Of a DNA stretch of 64,000 bases, positions 10,076 to 21,400 are shown one piece after another. The notes under the pieces are model-generated. The model made no database searches. It had not been told where the DNA came from and worked only from the letters and a program-made list of their open reading frames with translations. Made by a program: the position numbers and the translations under genes. The stretch's first letter is position 1, and every line of letters begins with the position of its first letter. The stretch lies in NCBI GenBank assembly GCA_032017425.1, contig DALZPW010000010.1; one strand, 5' to 3'. This DNA is from Faucicola tetraodonis (GTDB lineage Bacteria > Pseudomonadota > Gammaproteobacteria > Pseudomonadales > Moraxellaceae).

Positions 10076-10278
10076 TCACTAAAAAATGGCAACAAAAGTT
10101 GCCAAATTAAACCTAACCCATTAAAAATAAAAGATTTTCATAGCTTTATAGCCGTTTTGATTGATTAATCATATAATAAGAAATTGAATCTAATATTATA
10201 AATAATTTATCAAAAAATTCGCTTATAATAGGTCGCTTAGTGCTCTATAAACCAAGCGTTTAATGGGATAGTTAATCG

Positions 10279-12468
10279 ATGCAAAAACAAAAACAACTCA
10301 ACCTGTTAATCATTGATGATAACCAGCTGTATGCCGAACACTTAGTTGGGTTATTAGAAAAACATTATTATAGACAGGTTAATTTAGGATTTTTGGATGC
10401 CAAAGACGAGCTGATAAAGTTATTGCGCCAGTCTTGGGACATTATTTTGATGGGGAATGCGTATGATTTATCGTTTAAAGACGTCAAAGAGATTTTAAAA
10501 GCCCACGATGCTCACATCCCCGTCATCGCTCTGTTGTCTGATGATGCTACTCATTACCCAGAGGCATTAACTGCCAATGAGCAAGCCCAGACCCAGCTTG
10601 TTAGCGACCCTGATAAAACCCATAAGTTATTACCTTTATATACCTATTGGGGTGCAGCGGATGCTTTGCGCAAAAATAAGTTACTGCGCATGGCCATTCG
10701 TATCTGCCGTGAACACGAGCATCATAAACTAGGGCGCGAGCTTGAGCGGCTAAAAATGGTGTTGAGCGATGCCGAACAGCGTGCCAATATTCTTATCAAA
10801 AACTCCAAGAGTGCAGTGGCTTACATTGAAGATGGTTTACATATTTATGCCAATGAGCCCTATCTTGAAATGTTTGGGTTTAAAACGCTCGATGAACTGA
10901 TGGGGGTGCCGGTCGTCGACTTGATTGCGAGCAATAATATCCAAGATTTTAAAACGTTTTTAAAAGACTTTGAAAAAGGCAACCGTACAAACGTCGAATT
11001 TGAATTTGAAAGTGTGAGAAAAGATAATACCACCTTCGCCGCTAAACTGCAGTTAGCGGCTGCTACCTATGACGGTCAGCCGTGCCTACAAGTCATTATC
11101 CAGCCCAATGAACAAGCCAATAGTGCTGAGCTTGCCAAAAAACTTGAGGCGATGGAACGCATTGACTCAATCACCGGGCTATTTAATCGTCATGGTTTTG
11201 AAAGCCTGTTTCACCGACTGCGTGACGCGATTGTTGAGAAAAACCTATCTGTGGGTTTGATGGCGTTACGCGTCGATAATATTGGTAAAATCCATGCCAG
11301 TGTGGGGATTGAAGGAATTGATGGGGTGGTGGTGGCCGTTGCCAATATTCTTGAGCAACATCTCACTGAGATTATTGGGGAAAAGCGGGTGAAAAATGGC
11401 TATTTGAGCCGCTTTAATGATAGCATGTTTATGCTAATTATCCCTAATATGCGACAACAAGATTTGACAGCATTGGGACAAAAATTGGTTGCCGATATTA
11501 ATAGCACCATTATTGAAATTGGTCATCGTACGGTTAAGACCACAGTAACCATTGGTGCAACCTTAGTCAACGCCAGTGCACCTGACACCAATAGTATTAT
11601 TAACCGTGTCATCCAAGCCGTCGGCATGGCAGCCAAAGCCAATAAGGAAAGCAACGACGATAAAGATTTATTCTATTTATATGACCCAAGTAGTTTTGCC
11701 AGCAGTGATGACAGCGCGCTGTACGAATCGCTGCGTGATGCGCTAGAACATAACAAATTTAAATTATTATATCAGCCGATTTATGACGTGGAAAACGATG
11801 TCAGTAACATGTTTGAGGTATTTTTACGCCTGCCGCTAGCAGATGGCAGCTTAATGGCACCTGATAAATTCTTAGAAGTGGCCACCCGACATCAGTTGAT
11901 GGATAAAATCGACCGTTGGATGTTGATTCAAGCCTGTAAAGATTTAAAACGTTACCGTCATGAGGTCGATGCCAGTGCCAGATTATTAGTGCATTTAAGC
12001 CCGACATCACTAGCCGATGCCACCTTGCCAAGCTTTATGAGTCGATTGATGCAAGCGTTAGAGACCAGCGAGCCGGGGGTGTTGACGTTGCAGTTTAATG
12101 AAACCATGGTAATTGATTATCTAGCGGTGGCAGCCAAACAAAGTCAGGAGCTTAACCAAATGGGTTGTCACCTAGGTATCTATAATTTTGGCTCGGCGGT
12201 CAATGCGATGGAAGTATTGGAATTTGTCAAACCTCAACTGGTACGACTCGATCGCAGCTATATCAAAGATTTGAGCAACAATGACAATGTCAATACCGTG
12301 GCAACGGTGGTGCGCGAAATCACTGAGCGCGGCTCCAGTTGTTTGATGCCTTTTATTGAAGACCCTGCCGCCATGTCAGCGGCGTGGACAGTCGGTGCGC
12401 GTTATTTGCAAGGGGCCTATTTGCAAAAAGCGAGTGACACCATGCACATCGAGAATGAAACCAGCTAA
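10279..12468 (+). CDS. FimX-like degenerate REC-PAS-GGDEF-EAL protein
   Basis: A 729-residue protein with four modules. REC is about residues 1-130; the usual phospho-acceptor Asp is replaced (DIILMGN). PAS is about 170-290. The GGDEF fold is about 300-470, with the signature decayed to RFNDSMF. The EAL fold is about 490-720, with the signature changed to EVFLRL. Loss of both catalytic signatures matches FimX, a c-di-GMP-binding effector that positions the type IV pilus assembly ATPase at the cell pole, rather than an active cyclase or esterase. Its neighbour upstream is an unknown protein, and no pil genes are visible. The FimX-like assignment is from architecture. Confidence 0.8.
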   Translation: MQKQKQLNLLIIDDNQLYAEHLVGLLEKHYYRQVNLGFLDAKDELIKLLRQSWDIILMGNAYDLSFKDVKEILKAHDAHIPVIALLSDDATHYPEALTANEQAQTQLVSDPDKTHKLLPLYTYWGAADALRKNKLLRMAIRICREHEHHKLGRELERLKMVLSDAEQRANILIKNSKSAVAYIEDGLHIYANEPYLEMFGFKTLDELMGVPVVDLIASNNIQDFKTFLKDFEKGNRTNVEFEFESVRKDNTTFAAKLQLAAATYDGQPCLQVIIQPNEQANSAELAKKLEAMERIDSITGLFNRHGFESLFHRLRDAIVEKNLSVGLMALRVDNIGKIHASVGIEGIDGVVVAVANILEQHLTEIIGEKRVKNGYLSRFNDSMFMLIIPNMRQQDLTALGQKLVADINSTIIEIGHRTVKTTVTIGATLVNASAPDTNSIINRVIQAVGMAAKANKESNDDKDLFYLYDPSSFASSDDSALYESLRDALEHNKFKLLYQPIYDVENDVSNMFEVFLRLPLADGSLMAPDKFLEVATRHQLMDKIDRWMLIQACKDLKRYRHEVDASARLLVHLSPTSLADATLPSFMSRLMQALETSEPGVLTLQFNETMVIDYLAVAAKQSQELNQMGCHLGIYNFGSAVNAMEVLEFVKPQLVRLDRSYIKDLSNNDNVNTVATVVREITERGSSCLMPFIEDPAAMSAAWTVGARYLQGAYLQKASDTMHIENETS

Positions 12469-12510
12469 ATCCAAGCGCTGAATTTATAAAGTAAAAAAGA
12501 GTTAGCCAAA

Positions 12511-12951
12511 ATGCACCAAACAATCATTCATAAATCAAACCGATTGCCTATGCTAGGATGGGGTCTTTGTATCGTCATTGCGACAGGTTGTCAACATCAG
12601 CCACCCGCCGAGCGCCCAGCAGTTACCTTGCCCGTTTATAGCCAAGGGGATGCCGATAACGGTAAAAAGCAATACGAAGAAGCCTGTCTCAAATGCCACA
12701 AGCTGCAGCCAGGAAATAACGAGAAAGGCCCACAATTACTGCGTATTTATGGGGCAAAATCCGCCTTATTAACCGATTATCAATACACAGACGCACTGAA
12801 AAACAGCAATATGACGTGGACAGCGGAAAATTTGGACAAATATATCGCCCATCCAAAACAAACCATCGCAGGAACGCGTATGCGTTCTGACCCGATTGCT
12901 GATGCCAAAGTCCGCCAAGACATTATTGCCTATATTTCGACGCTTCGTTAA
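12511..12951 (+). CDS. Class I c-type cytochrome, probable lipoprotein
   Basis: A 146-residue exported protein. The N-terminus has a hydrophobic stretch ending in ATGC at residues 24-27, a plausible lipobox, so it may be anchored to a membrane. The haem-binding motif CLKCH is followed by KLQPGNNEKGPQL, and TRMRSDP supplies the likely axial Met. The layout resembles small soluble cytochromes c of the c550/c552 type that carry electrons in the periplasm. It lies 42 bases after the FimX-like gene but its function suggests no direct link. Confidence 0.85.
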   Translation: MHQTIIHKSNRLPMLGWGLCIVIATGCQHQPPAERPAVTLPVYSQGDADNGKKQYEEACLKCHKLQPGNNEKGPQLLRIYGAKSALLTDYQYTDALKNSNMTWTAENLDKYIAHPKQTIAGTRMRSDPIADAKVRQDIIAYISTLR

Positions 12952-13076
12952 ATTGCTTTATGGCTATGCCTTATTCACAATAATTTCGCTAGGGCAGTGG
13001 CAGCCTATGCCTTTTAGCGATAGTTTGAGTTAACATGATTAATAAACAAAATTTAAACCTTTAAAGGATAGACCAC

Positions 13077-14036
13077 ATGGTGATGGGTAACTTAGACAAT
13101 CAGCCGTTACAACAACGATTGCAAGCCATGTTGGTGAGTATTAATGATATCGTCTTGGATAAACCTGAGGTGGTGAAGCTGGCGGTCGCTTGTTTGTTAG
13201 CCAATGGTCATTTACTGCTTCAAGATTTACCAGGAATGGGTAAAACCACGCTGGCGCACGCGATTGCCAACCATTTGGGGTTATCGTTTAATCGGGTGCA
13301 ATTTACCAGCGATATGCTACCTGCCGATATTTTAGGAATTTCCCTGTATAAAACTGATACTGGCACGTTTGAATTTAAGCCAGGCCCCATATTTTGTCAG
13401 TTGTTACTTGCCGATGAAATTAATCGCTCTAGCCCAAAAACCCAATCTGCGCTGTTAGAGGCGATGGAAGAGCGGCAAGTATCGCAAGATGGGGTAACGC
13501 GAAAACTCCCTGAACCTTTTTTTGTGATTGCCACCCAAAACCCGACGCAGCAATCAGGTGTGTTTATTTTACCTGAGTCACAGCTGGATCGGTTTTTGAT
13601 GTGTTTATCACTGGGTTATCCCTCAGTTAATGCAGAGCGGGAGTTGCTACTGGGTAAAGATAGACGTCAAATGCTGAGTCAAATTACCCCGATGTTAGAT
13701 ACCCAGTCATTGCAGCAGGCACAAGCGCAAGCCAAAGCCGTGTATATCGCAGATGTTGTGATTGACTACTTGCAGCGATTGGTAGCAAAAACGCGTGAGA
13801 GCCGAGACTATCATGGTCTATCTACCCGTGGTGTGTTGGCGCTAAAGCAAGCGGCACAAGCCTTTGCATATTTGGGTGGCTACAATGAAGTGACGCCAGA
13901 AGATATCCAAGCGGTATTTGCTGCCGTTGTCGATCATCGCTTGGGGCAAGCTTTTATCCCATTTAATCATTTGGGCGGTGAGCAGCCCCAATCGATTGCG
14001 ACCCAATTGTTACGCCAAGTGCCGGTACTGGTGTAA
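13077..14036 (+). CDS. MoxR family AAA+ ATPase
   Basis: A 319-residue AAA+ ATPase with Walker A LPGMGKTTLAHA, Walker B LLADEINRSSPKTQSALLEA and sensor 1 VIATQNP. The C-terminal lid includes YHGLSTRGVLALKQAAQAFA. MoxR ATPases act as chaperones for metal insertion or protein assembly and are usually coded next to DUF58 and transglutaminase proteins, as here (95 bases before a DUF58 gene, then a TgpA-like gene). The three probably form one operon acting at the envelope. Confidence 0.92.
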   Translation: MVMGNLDNQPLQQRLQAMLVSINDIVLDKPEVVKLAVACLLANGHLLLQDLPGMGKTTLAHAIANHLGLSFNRVQFTSDMLPADILGISLYKTDTGTFEFKPGPIFCQLLLADEINRSSPKTQSALLEAMEERQVSQDGVTRKLPEPFFVIATQNPTQQSGVFILPESQLDRFLMCLSLGYPSVNAERELLLGKDRRQMLSQITPMLDTQSLQQAQAQAKAVYIADVVIDYLQRLVAKTRESRDYHGLSTRGVLALKQAAQAFAYLGGYNEVTPEDIQAVFAAVVDHRLGQAFIPFNHLGGEQPQSIATQLLRQVPVLV

Positions 14037-14131
14037 ACCATGATATATAACGTGTTTTAGCGTTAAAAACTTTCTCATTGCTGTATTTTTATTATTTGAT
14101 TAAATTATCCGATTAAGAGCCCGCGCCTATC

Positions 14132-15148
14132 ATGTTTGCCATTCGCCAGCGACTTGAAAACTACTTGCAAACATGGTTTAAGCGTCGAGCGCCGATTAGC
14201 CGCGACATCACCCTCAACCTGCGCAACGTATATATTTTTTTGAGTAAAGAAGGATTGCTGTACGCTTTTTTACTCATCATTACCTTTGTCGCAGGGATTA
14301 ATTATGCCAATAATTTGGTGTTGGGTTTGTGCTTTTTGTTAGGTAGTCTACTCGTGGTGACCATCCATTATACCTTTGCCCACTTGGCAGGGTTGCAAAT
14401 CAAATTGGTGGATATCAGCGATACACAAGTGGGTGGCAAAGTGCAAGTGCGACTGCAAATTAGTAGTGAGTCAAGGCAGCCGCATCGGCAAATTCGGTTA
14501 AGTTTTGCCAACAACGCCTTTGACTTTAAACAGCCGATACACCGCAAACCCAATACACAGTCCGCACCAAATGATTGGCTGTTGGTCAGTCAAATACAAG
14601 CGCCGCAACAGGTGAGCTTATGGTTAGCAGCCGACAAACGCGGCAAATTTGTGTTACCCAGACTCACGGTGAGTACCGTATATCCCTTAGGGATTTTGCA
14701 AGCTTGGTCGTATGTGTTTTTTGAAGGACACGCGTGGGTGTATCCTGCGCCACTGAGCTATGAGATGAAAGCCAGTCAGTTTGTACCATCTGATGATGAG
14801 CAAACCGCTGCCTTACACACCCAAGCAGGGCAGGAAGATTTTGACCAGCTGGATAATTATGTCCCAGGGGAATCATTGGCGCGTATTTCGTGGGCGCATG
14901 TCGCGCGCGGGCAAGGACTCATGTCAAAACGTTTTGTGGAGAGTGTGGGGCAGCAGCAATTGCTTGATTACTATCAAATGCCTGCGGTGACGCACGAAGA
15001 AAAACTCAGCCAGCTGCGCTATGGTGTGGATAGTTTGAGCCAAAGCCAAATCGCTTTTCAATTGCGACTGCCTGATGGTGAAGGCGCAATAGGTGAAGGA
15101 CAAGCATTTCGTCAGCAATGTTTGCTAAGATTGGCAAAAACGCCATGA
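14132..15148 (+). CDS. DUF58 domain-containing protein
   Basis: A 338-residue protein with two membrane helices near the N-terminus (YAFLLIITFVAGINYA and LVLGLCFLLGSLLVVTIHYT) followed by a soluble domain. The DUF58 signature is visible as LDNYVPGESLARISW about 90 residues from the end. It lies between the moxR gene and the TgpA-like gene, overlapping the latter by ATGA, so translation is probably coupled. Function of DUF58 proteins in this trio is not settled. Confidence 0.9.
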   Translation: MFAIRQRLENYLQTWFKRRAPISRDITLNLRNVYIFLSKEGLLYAFLLIITFVAGINYANNLVLGLCFLLGSLLVVTIHYTFAHLAGLQIKLVDISDTQVGGKVQVRLQISSESRQPHRQIRLSFANNAFDFKQPIHRKPNTQSAPNDWLLVSQIQAPQQVSLWLAADKRGKFVLPRLTVSTVYPLGILQAWSYVFFEGHAWVYPAPLSYEMKASQFVPSDDEQTAALHTQAGQEDFDQLDNYVPGESLARISWAHVARGQGLMSKRFVESVGQQQLLDYYQMPAVTHEEKLSQLRYGVDSLSQSQIAFQLRLPDGEGAIGEGQAFRQQCLLRLAKTP

Positions 15149-17214
15149 GTCGCCCCAACCCAAATCCCCCTAGCTTAACCTTATCTCAGCGCCTAAACCA
15201 AATCTCGGCGACTCAGTGGATATTGCTATCTCAACTGTTGATGGTGGCTTTTCACGTCAAAAATTTACCCATTTGGCTATCGGTGTATGCCTTTTTTATT
15301 ATCCTCTTTCAATTGCAACCGCTGCGACGTTGGTTGCCCAACGCTTTGTATCGTCCGCGCTCATTACAGTTGATACAGTACACAGGATTTATTGCAAGCT
15401 TGGTGGGGCTGTATTTGACCTATCGTACTGCCTTTGGATTGGATGTCGGTATCGCGTTTTTGCTATTGTGTGCCGTCAGTAAGCTACTAGAATTGCATAC
15501 CAGGCGTGATGGCTATGTGGTGCTGAGTTTATCACTGTTTGTATTGGCAGGGCTGTTCTTAATCAACCAAGATTTGATTACAACGCTACAAGTGGCGATT
15601 GGCACGATGGTCGTGCTGTTTGCCATGATTGCGCAAAATGATGATGGTACAGGACGCTACCGTACGCTTGGCTTATTGGTCGGTCAAGCGATTCCTCTGA
15701 CCATTATTCTGTTTTTATTTTTTCCCCGATTGCCGCCGCTATGGTCGGTGCATTTGAGCGGCGTGCAAGCAAAGACAGGCATGTCAGATAGTATGTCACC
15801 GGGCGATTTTGCCAACCTCAGTCAATCGACTGAATTGGCGTTTCGGGTAGAATTTTTAGGCAATCAGCCAAGCCAACAAAATTTATATTGGCGCGGTTTG
15901 GTATTTTCTGATTTTGATGGCACCACCTGGCGCGCCAATCCTCGCACCTCGCTTTGGACGCCCAATCAGCCGTTTGCTGATTGGTTGTTGCCGACGTTGA
16001 AGCTGAGTAAACGCTTTACCTTAGCCGTTATCCCTGACTATCGGGTGATTTTGGAGCAGACGGGACAAAATTGGTTATTTGGGCTTGATTATCCGATAAC
16101 CAACCAAAAAGGCATTGGGCTGACGTCGGATTTTACCCTACGGTATTGGGATACTGTCAATCAGCGTTTTACTTATCAAGTGCATTGGTTAGATGATGCG
16201 CCTATCAATTTAGCCTTATCCACCCAGCAGCGTCAGGTCAATTTAGCATTGCCAGCAGGCGGTAATCCGCAAAGTCGCCAATTTGCGCAGCGACTCTACC
16301 ACCAAGCAGGCGATGACCCGATTGCCTATACCAACGCCATCGCGCAGTGGATGCGTAGCCAGCAGTTTCGCTACACCTTATCACCCCCTACCTTGGGTAG
16401 TAATCGCATCGATGATTTTTTATTTGCTACCCGTGCAGGGTTTTGTGAGCATTATGCGTCAAGTTTTACTTACCTTATGCGAGCGGCAGGTGTGCCTGCT
16501 CGGGTGGTAGCCGGGTATCAAGGTGGGCAGTTAGGGCGTGATGGCAAAAGTTGGGAAGTACGGCAAATGGATGCCCATGCATGGAGCGAGATTTGGGTGC
16601 AAGGGCGCGGCTGGGTGCGGGTAGATCCTACGGGCTTTGTCGCTCCCAATCGGGTCGAGCAGGGTATGGACACTGTCACCCAAGACGCTGGGGCAAAAAT
16701 GTTTGGTGAGGGCGTGGCAGGACAAATTAGCTATCAGCAGTTTCAAATGCTGCAGCAAGCGCGCCGCTTGTTTGACCAAGCTAGCTATTATTGGCAACGC
16801 GATGTGGTCGGCTATGACCAAGACCGCCAGCGGTCATCGCTGTTTAAATGGCTCAATATCCAATCTGTCTATCAGCAAGTGATGGTGATGTTTGTCACCC
16901 TTGTGAGCGTCCTTGCGCTATTGGGATTGTGGCTGTGGTGGCGTCGTCGCCGGGTGTGGGATAGGGATGATTGGATTATGGTACAGTTATCCAATCGCTT
17001 GGCAAAAAAAGACAAAACGCTCGCAAGGCAGGATAGTGAAGGGGTGCTGGCTTGGCTTACTCGACTTGAGCCAAAGGTCACCGATAAGGTAGCCCTTCAA
17101 GCACTTGCCGCGCTATATCGACAAATCCGCTATCAGCACCCCACGGATAACAAACAATCCATGCGGCAATTAGACAATTTGGCAAAAACCATCGCGCTAA
17201 AAAAATCCCCTTAA
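15145..17214 (+). CDS. TgpA-like DUF3488/transglutaminase membrane protein
   Basis: A 689-residue inner-membrane protein with several N-terminal helices (about residues 25-190), a large periplasmic transglutaminase-core domain, and a C-terminal helix (LVSVLALLGLWLWW) leading to a cytoplasmic tail. The catalytic triad is visible: Cys in RAGFCEHYASSFTYLMRAAG, His in DAHAWSEIWV and Asp in WVRVDPTG. I chose the ATG at 15145, which overlaps the DUF58 stop (ATGA), over the longer frame from 15118. TgpA of Pseudomonas is an essential periplasmic transglutaminase of the same layout. Confidence 0.92.
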   Translation: MSRPNPNPPSLTLSQRLNQISATQWILLSQLLMVAFHVKNLPIWLSVYAFFIILFQLQPLRRWLPNALYRPRSLQLIQYTGFIASLVGLYLTYRTAFGLDVGIAFLLLCAVSKLLELHTRRDGYVVLSLSLFVLAGLFLINQDLITTLQVAIGTMVVLFAMIAQNDDGTGRYRTLGLLVGQAIPLTIILFLFFPRLPPLWSVHLSGVQAKTGMSDSMSPGDFANLSQSTELAFRVEFLGNQPSQQNLYWRGLVFSDFDGTTWRANPRTSLWTPNQPFADWLLPTLKLSKRFTLAVIPDYRVILEQTGQNWLFGLDYPITNQKGIGLTSDFTLRYWDTVNQRFTYQVHWLDDAPINLALSTQQRQVNLALPAGGNPQSRQFAQRLYHQAGDDPIAYTNAIAQWMRSQQFRYTLSPPTLGSNRIDDFLFATRAGFCEHYASSFTYLMRAAGVPARVVAGYQGGQLGRDGKSWEVRQMDAHAWSEIWVQGRGWVRVDPTGFVAPNRVEQGMDTVTQDAGAKMFGEGVAGQISYQQFQMLQQARRLFDQASYYWQRDVVGYDQDRQRSSLFKWLNIQSVYQQVMVMFVTLVSVLALLGLWLWWRRRRVWDRDDWIMVQLSNRLAKKDKTLARQDSEGVLAWLTRLEPKVTDKVALQALAALYRQIRYQHPTDNKQSMRQLDNLAKTIALKKSP

Positions 17215-17286
17215 TATTCAATATTTGTTTGCTATACTCTATAGAATTGAAATAAATATAGTAAATAAATATAGGGCTCACTAAAT

Positions 17287-18073
17287 ATGAGTAATTTACC
17301 TACGCCACCGCTACAAACCGAGAGTAAAAACTCATTACCCTTGATTATCTTTGGCATTATCTTGGCGCTTGGTCTCATCGCCGCGGCATTTGTACTGGGC
17401 ACGCAGTTTAAGAATCTAAAACAGTCCGGTACAATCACTGTCAAAGGCTTAGCGGAAGCCCCTTACAAAGCCAATCTTGCCCAAATCCAAATGGGTGTCA
17501 GCGCTTGGGGACAAGACTATGCAGGTGCGCTCGCCAATGGTAAAAATGACTTTAAAGCGCTGCAGCAGTTTGTGGCAAGCAAAGGCTTTAGCGTGTCTAG
17601 TCAAAATGTCACGCCCATAAGCGTTGAGCCGTATAATGAAGACTATGTGGATGGATGAGCAGGGACAAACCCGCACCCGCCAAAATGGCTATAAAGCTAC
17701 CCAAACGCTGTCAATTAGCAGTCAAGAACTCAATAAAATCACCAATATGCTTGCTCAAGTGCAAAATTATCGTATCAGCCATGAATCAGTGACGTTTGAA
17801 AAGCCGCAATATCTGCTCAATGACCTTGAGAAAATCAAGCATGATTTGATTGCCAAAGCCACCGATGATGCTAACAAACGCGCCGAAGAATTTGCCAAAA
17901 CTGGTCATGCCAAAGTAGGGGTAATGCGCTCAGCATCGCAAGCGTCATTTAATATTTTGGATGCGCATAACCCTGACACCGATGACTCAGATTATGGCGG
18001 TACGTATGATAAAGATGGCGTGGATAAATTGGTACGGCTCGTTGTCACCATTGATTATGCGATTGAGCAGTAA
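17287..18073 (+). pseudogene. SIMPL (DUF541) domain protein, frameshifted by a 4-bp duplication
   Basis: The first frame (17287-17658) encodes an N-terminal membrane anchor (LPLIIFGIILALGLIAAAFV) and the start of a SIMPL domain (SGTITVKGLAEAPYKANLAQ), and stops at VDG. The second frame resumes with DEQGQTRTRQNGYKATQTLS and runs to 18073 with the rest of the domain. At the junction the sequence reads GTGGATGGATGAGC. Removing one GATG restores a single frame through YVDEQGQTRTRQ. SIMPL proteins are periplasmic or membrane-anchored, of unclear role (oxidative stress, signalling). It is either a genuine broken gene or a sequence error. Confidence 0.82.
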
Positions 18074-18429
18074 TGACACAATCAATGAAGGCAGTTTTTA
18101 TGAATAGCTTTGCTAAAATTAAGGCATGAGAGTGTTTGATACTGTTATCATTCGCCAGTTTCGCCCATGACAATGCTAACCAAAAAGAGCGTTGTTATCT
18201 GTTTTAATAATAAGTTAAAAATTACGCAAAGTTGGATTGTTCATACAGGTGGCGGTGCAAGGGTCACTTATACCACAATGATTTTGGGTAAAAAGACATA
18301 GCCTAATGCCAACAATATGTTTTGGTGTGACAAGAGTAAAGATAACAAATGAGATATATGCGCTAATTAACACCAAGTGATAAAAAAACGACAATCATAT
18401 ATTGTCGTTTTTTTAGCTTTAACTTTAAA
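18074..18429. terminator. Gene-free stretch ending in a bidirectional terminator (18382-18415)
   Basis: The only clear structure in these 356 bases is the hairpin AAAAACGACAAT, loop CATAT, ATTGTCGTTTTTTT at 18382-18415, which would end metH transcription on the minus strand and anything entering from the left. I see no small gene in the remainder. Confidence 0.75.
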
Positions 18430-21400
18430 TTACAAATTCGGATTTAGCCACTTTTCTGCTGTAGCTTTATCCCAGCCTTTACGCGTTGCATAATCTTCAA
18501 GCTGGTCTTGACTGATTTTACCGACATTAAAATAATCACTCTCTGGGTGGCTATAATAAAACCCACTCACGCTAGACGCAGGGTACATGGCATAGCTTTC
18601 TGTCAAATACGTCCCAATGGCATTGGTGGTATCAAGCCAGTCAAACAGCTTGCCTTTTTCGGTGTGGTCAGGGCAGGCAGGATAACCCGGCGCAGGGCGA
18701 ATGCCGACATATTTTTCTTTGATGAGTTCATCATTGGTTAGGCTTTCATTCGCTTGATAGCCCCAATACTGTTTACGAATCAACTCATGCAAATGCTCAG
18801 CAAATGCCTCAGCAAAACGGTCGCAAAGCGCCTGTACCATGATGGCACTATAATCATCGCCTTTGGCTTTATAGTCATTGGCAAGTGCTTCTGCCCCAAA
18901 CAATGACACGGTAAAACCACCGAGATAATCGGTTTTTTCAGGACTGATAAAATCCGCTAGGCTGTAATTAGGTTTACCACTGGCTTTATCAGATTGCTGG
19001 CGTAAATGCTCAAAGGTGTGCGTGACATGGCCTTGCTCATCGAGTACCTGCACCGTGTCTGAGCTTGGGCGTTGGGCAGGGCTTAGTCTAAACACCGCTT
19101 TAGCTGTGACCAATTTTTCCTTGATTAATTTATCAATCATGGTTTGGGCATTGGCAAATAAGTCTTTGGCTTCCTCCCCGACGATGCTATCATCAAAGAT
19201 TTTGGGATATTTGCCGACCAATCCCCAAGAGATAAAGAAAGGTGTCCAGTCGATATAAGGCAATAAATTTTGTAACGGATAATCGTCCAAAATGACTTGT
19301 CCTAATTGGTTGGGCTTAGGCGGCGTGTAGTTCGCCCAGTCATATTGGAAGCCTTGTTCAATCGATTCCGCATACGACAGCTTCGCCGCTTTGGGTTGGC
19401 GATTGGCAAGGCGTTCACGGACTTCGCCATACTCTTGACGCAGCTCACTGATAAAATCGACGCGTTTTTCTTTGGAGAGTAAAGTCGTCGCTACGCCCAC
19501 TGCGCGGCTGGCATCGGCAACATAGACAACCGCATCGTTTTGATAGTTGGGCTCGATTTTTACCGCGGTATGGGCTTTTGAAGTCGTCGCACCGCCAATC
19601 AGTAGGGGCAGATTAAAGCCTTGCTCCTGCATTTGTTTGGCGACGTACACCATTTCATCAAGGCTCGGGGTAATCAAGCCTGACAAGCCGATGATATCGA
19701 CGTTTTCATCTTTGGCGACTTGTAGGATTTTTTCACAAGGCACCATCACGCCTAAGTCGATGATGTCATAGCCATTACAGCCAAGCACTACGCCAACGAT
19801 GTTTTTGCCGATGTCATGCACATCGCCTTTCACCGTTGCCATGAGTACTTTGCCTTTGGTTTCGCCTGCAACTTTTTCTTTTTCGATATACGGATTAAGC
19901 CATGCCACCGCTTGCTTCATCACACGGGCGGATTTTACCACTTGCGGTAGGAACATTTTGCCTGCCCCAAACAAGTCACCGACCACGTTCATACCGTCCA
20001 TCAAAGGTCCTTCGATGACGTCTAAGGGACGCGAGAATTTTAGCCGTGCTTCTTCAGTGTCTTCATTGATATAAGTGGTTACCCCTTTAACTAACGCATG
20101 TTCAATGCGTTTTTCGACGGGCAATTCACGCCATGACAAATCGACGGTGCTGTCTTTTTTCTTACCGCTCAAATAGTTTTCTGCCACTTGCATCAAATGG
20201 TCGGTGGCGTCTTGACCTGACTCGCCTTGGTTGCGGTTCAAAATCACGTCTTCAATAGCATTTCTAGCGTCTGGCTCGATATCGTCATACAGCTCTAGCA
20301 TGGCGGGGTTGACAATCCCCATGGTCATGCCGTTTTTGATAGCGTGGTACAAGAACACGGCGTGAATGGCTTCACGAATGGGATTGCCACGAAATGAGAA
20401 CGACACATTGGACACACCACCTGATACCATGGCGTTGGGCAAATTATCGGTAATCCATCGGGTGGCATTGATAAAGTCTAAGCCGTAATTGTTATGCTCT
20501 TCAATCCCCGTGGCGACGGCAAAAATATTGGGGTCAAAGATGATATCTTCACTCGGAAAACCGATTTCATCAACCAAAATATCGTATGAGCGTTTGCAGA
20601 TTTCGATTTTACGCTCAAAACTGTCCGCCTGTCCGTCTTCATCGAACGCCATGACGATAATCGCCGCCCCATAACGCTGACATAGCTTGGCTTTTTCCAC
20701 AAACTCTGTCTTGCCTTCTTTTAACGAGATCGAATTGACCACAGATTTGCCTTGCGTGCATTTAAGACCCGCTTCGATGATGTCCCATTTTGACGAATCA
20801 ATCATCAGCGGTACACGGCTGATATCTGGCTCACTGGCGACCAAATTGACAAAGTGAATCATCGCCGCCTTGCTATCTAGCATGGCTTCATCCATGTTGA
20901 TATCAACGACTTGGGCGCCGCCTTCAACTTGGTCACGAGCCACGTCCAATGCTTCGGTGTATTGTTCGTTTTTGATGAGACGCAAAAATTTCTTTGAACC
21001 TGTGACATTGGTACGTTCACCGACATTGACAAACAGGCTATCACGGGTGATGTTGAACGCTTCGAGTCCCGACAATCGGCAAGCTGGCTTGTAGTCTGGC
21101 AGCTGGCGTGGGGCAAAGGGTGACGTCATCTCGACAATTTTGGCGATATGTTTGGGCGTGGTACCACAGCAGCCGCCCACAATATTGACCAAGCCAGATT
21201 TGGCATAGTCGGCAACCATGGTGGCAGTTTGTTCAGGGGTTTCGTCATATTCCCCAAACTCGTTGGGCAAGCCTGCATTGGGGTGAGCGGACACAAAAGT
21301 TTCGCACACATCCGACAAGGTTTTGATATGCGGCTTTAACGCATCTGCGCCCAGTGCACAGTTAAACCCAATCGAAATCGGCTTGGCGTGGCGGATTGAG

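Noticed and set aside
18508..21339. Open frames on the plus strand opposite metH
   Set aside because: They lie antisense to a full-length conserved gene and show no family features; they are shadows.
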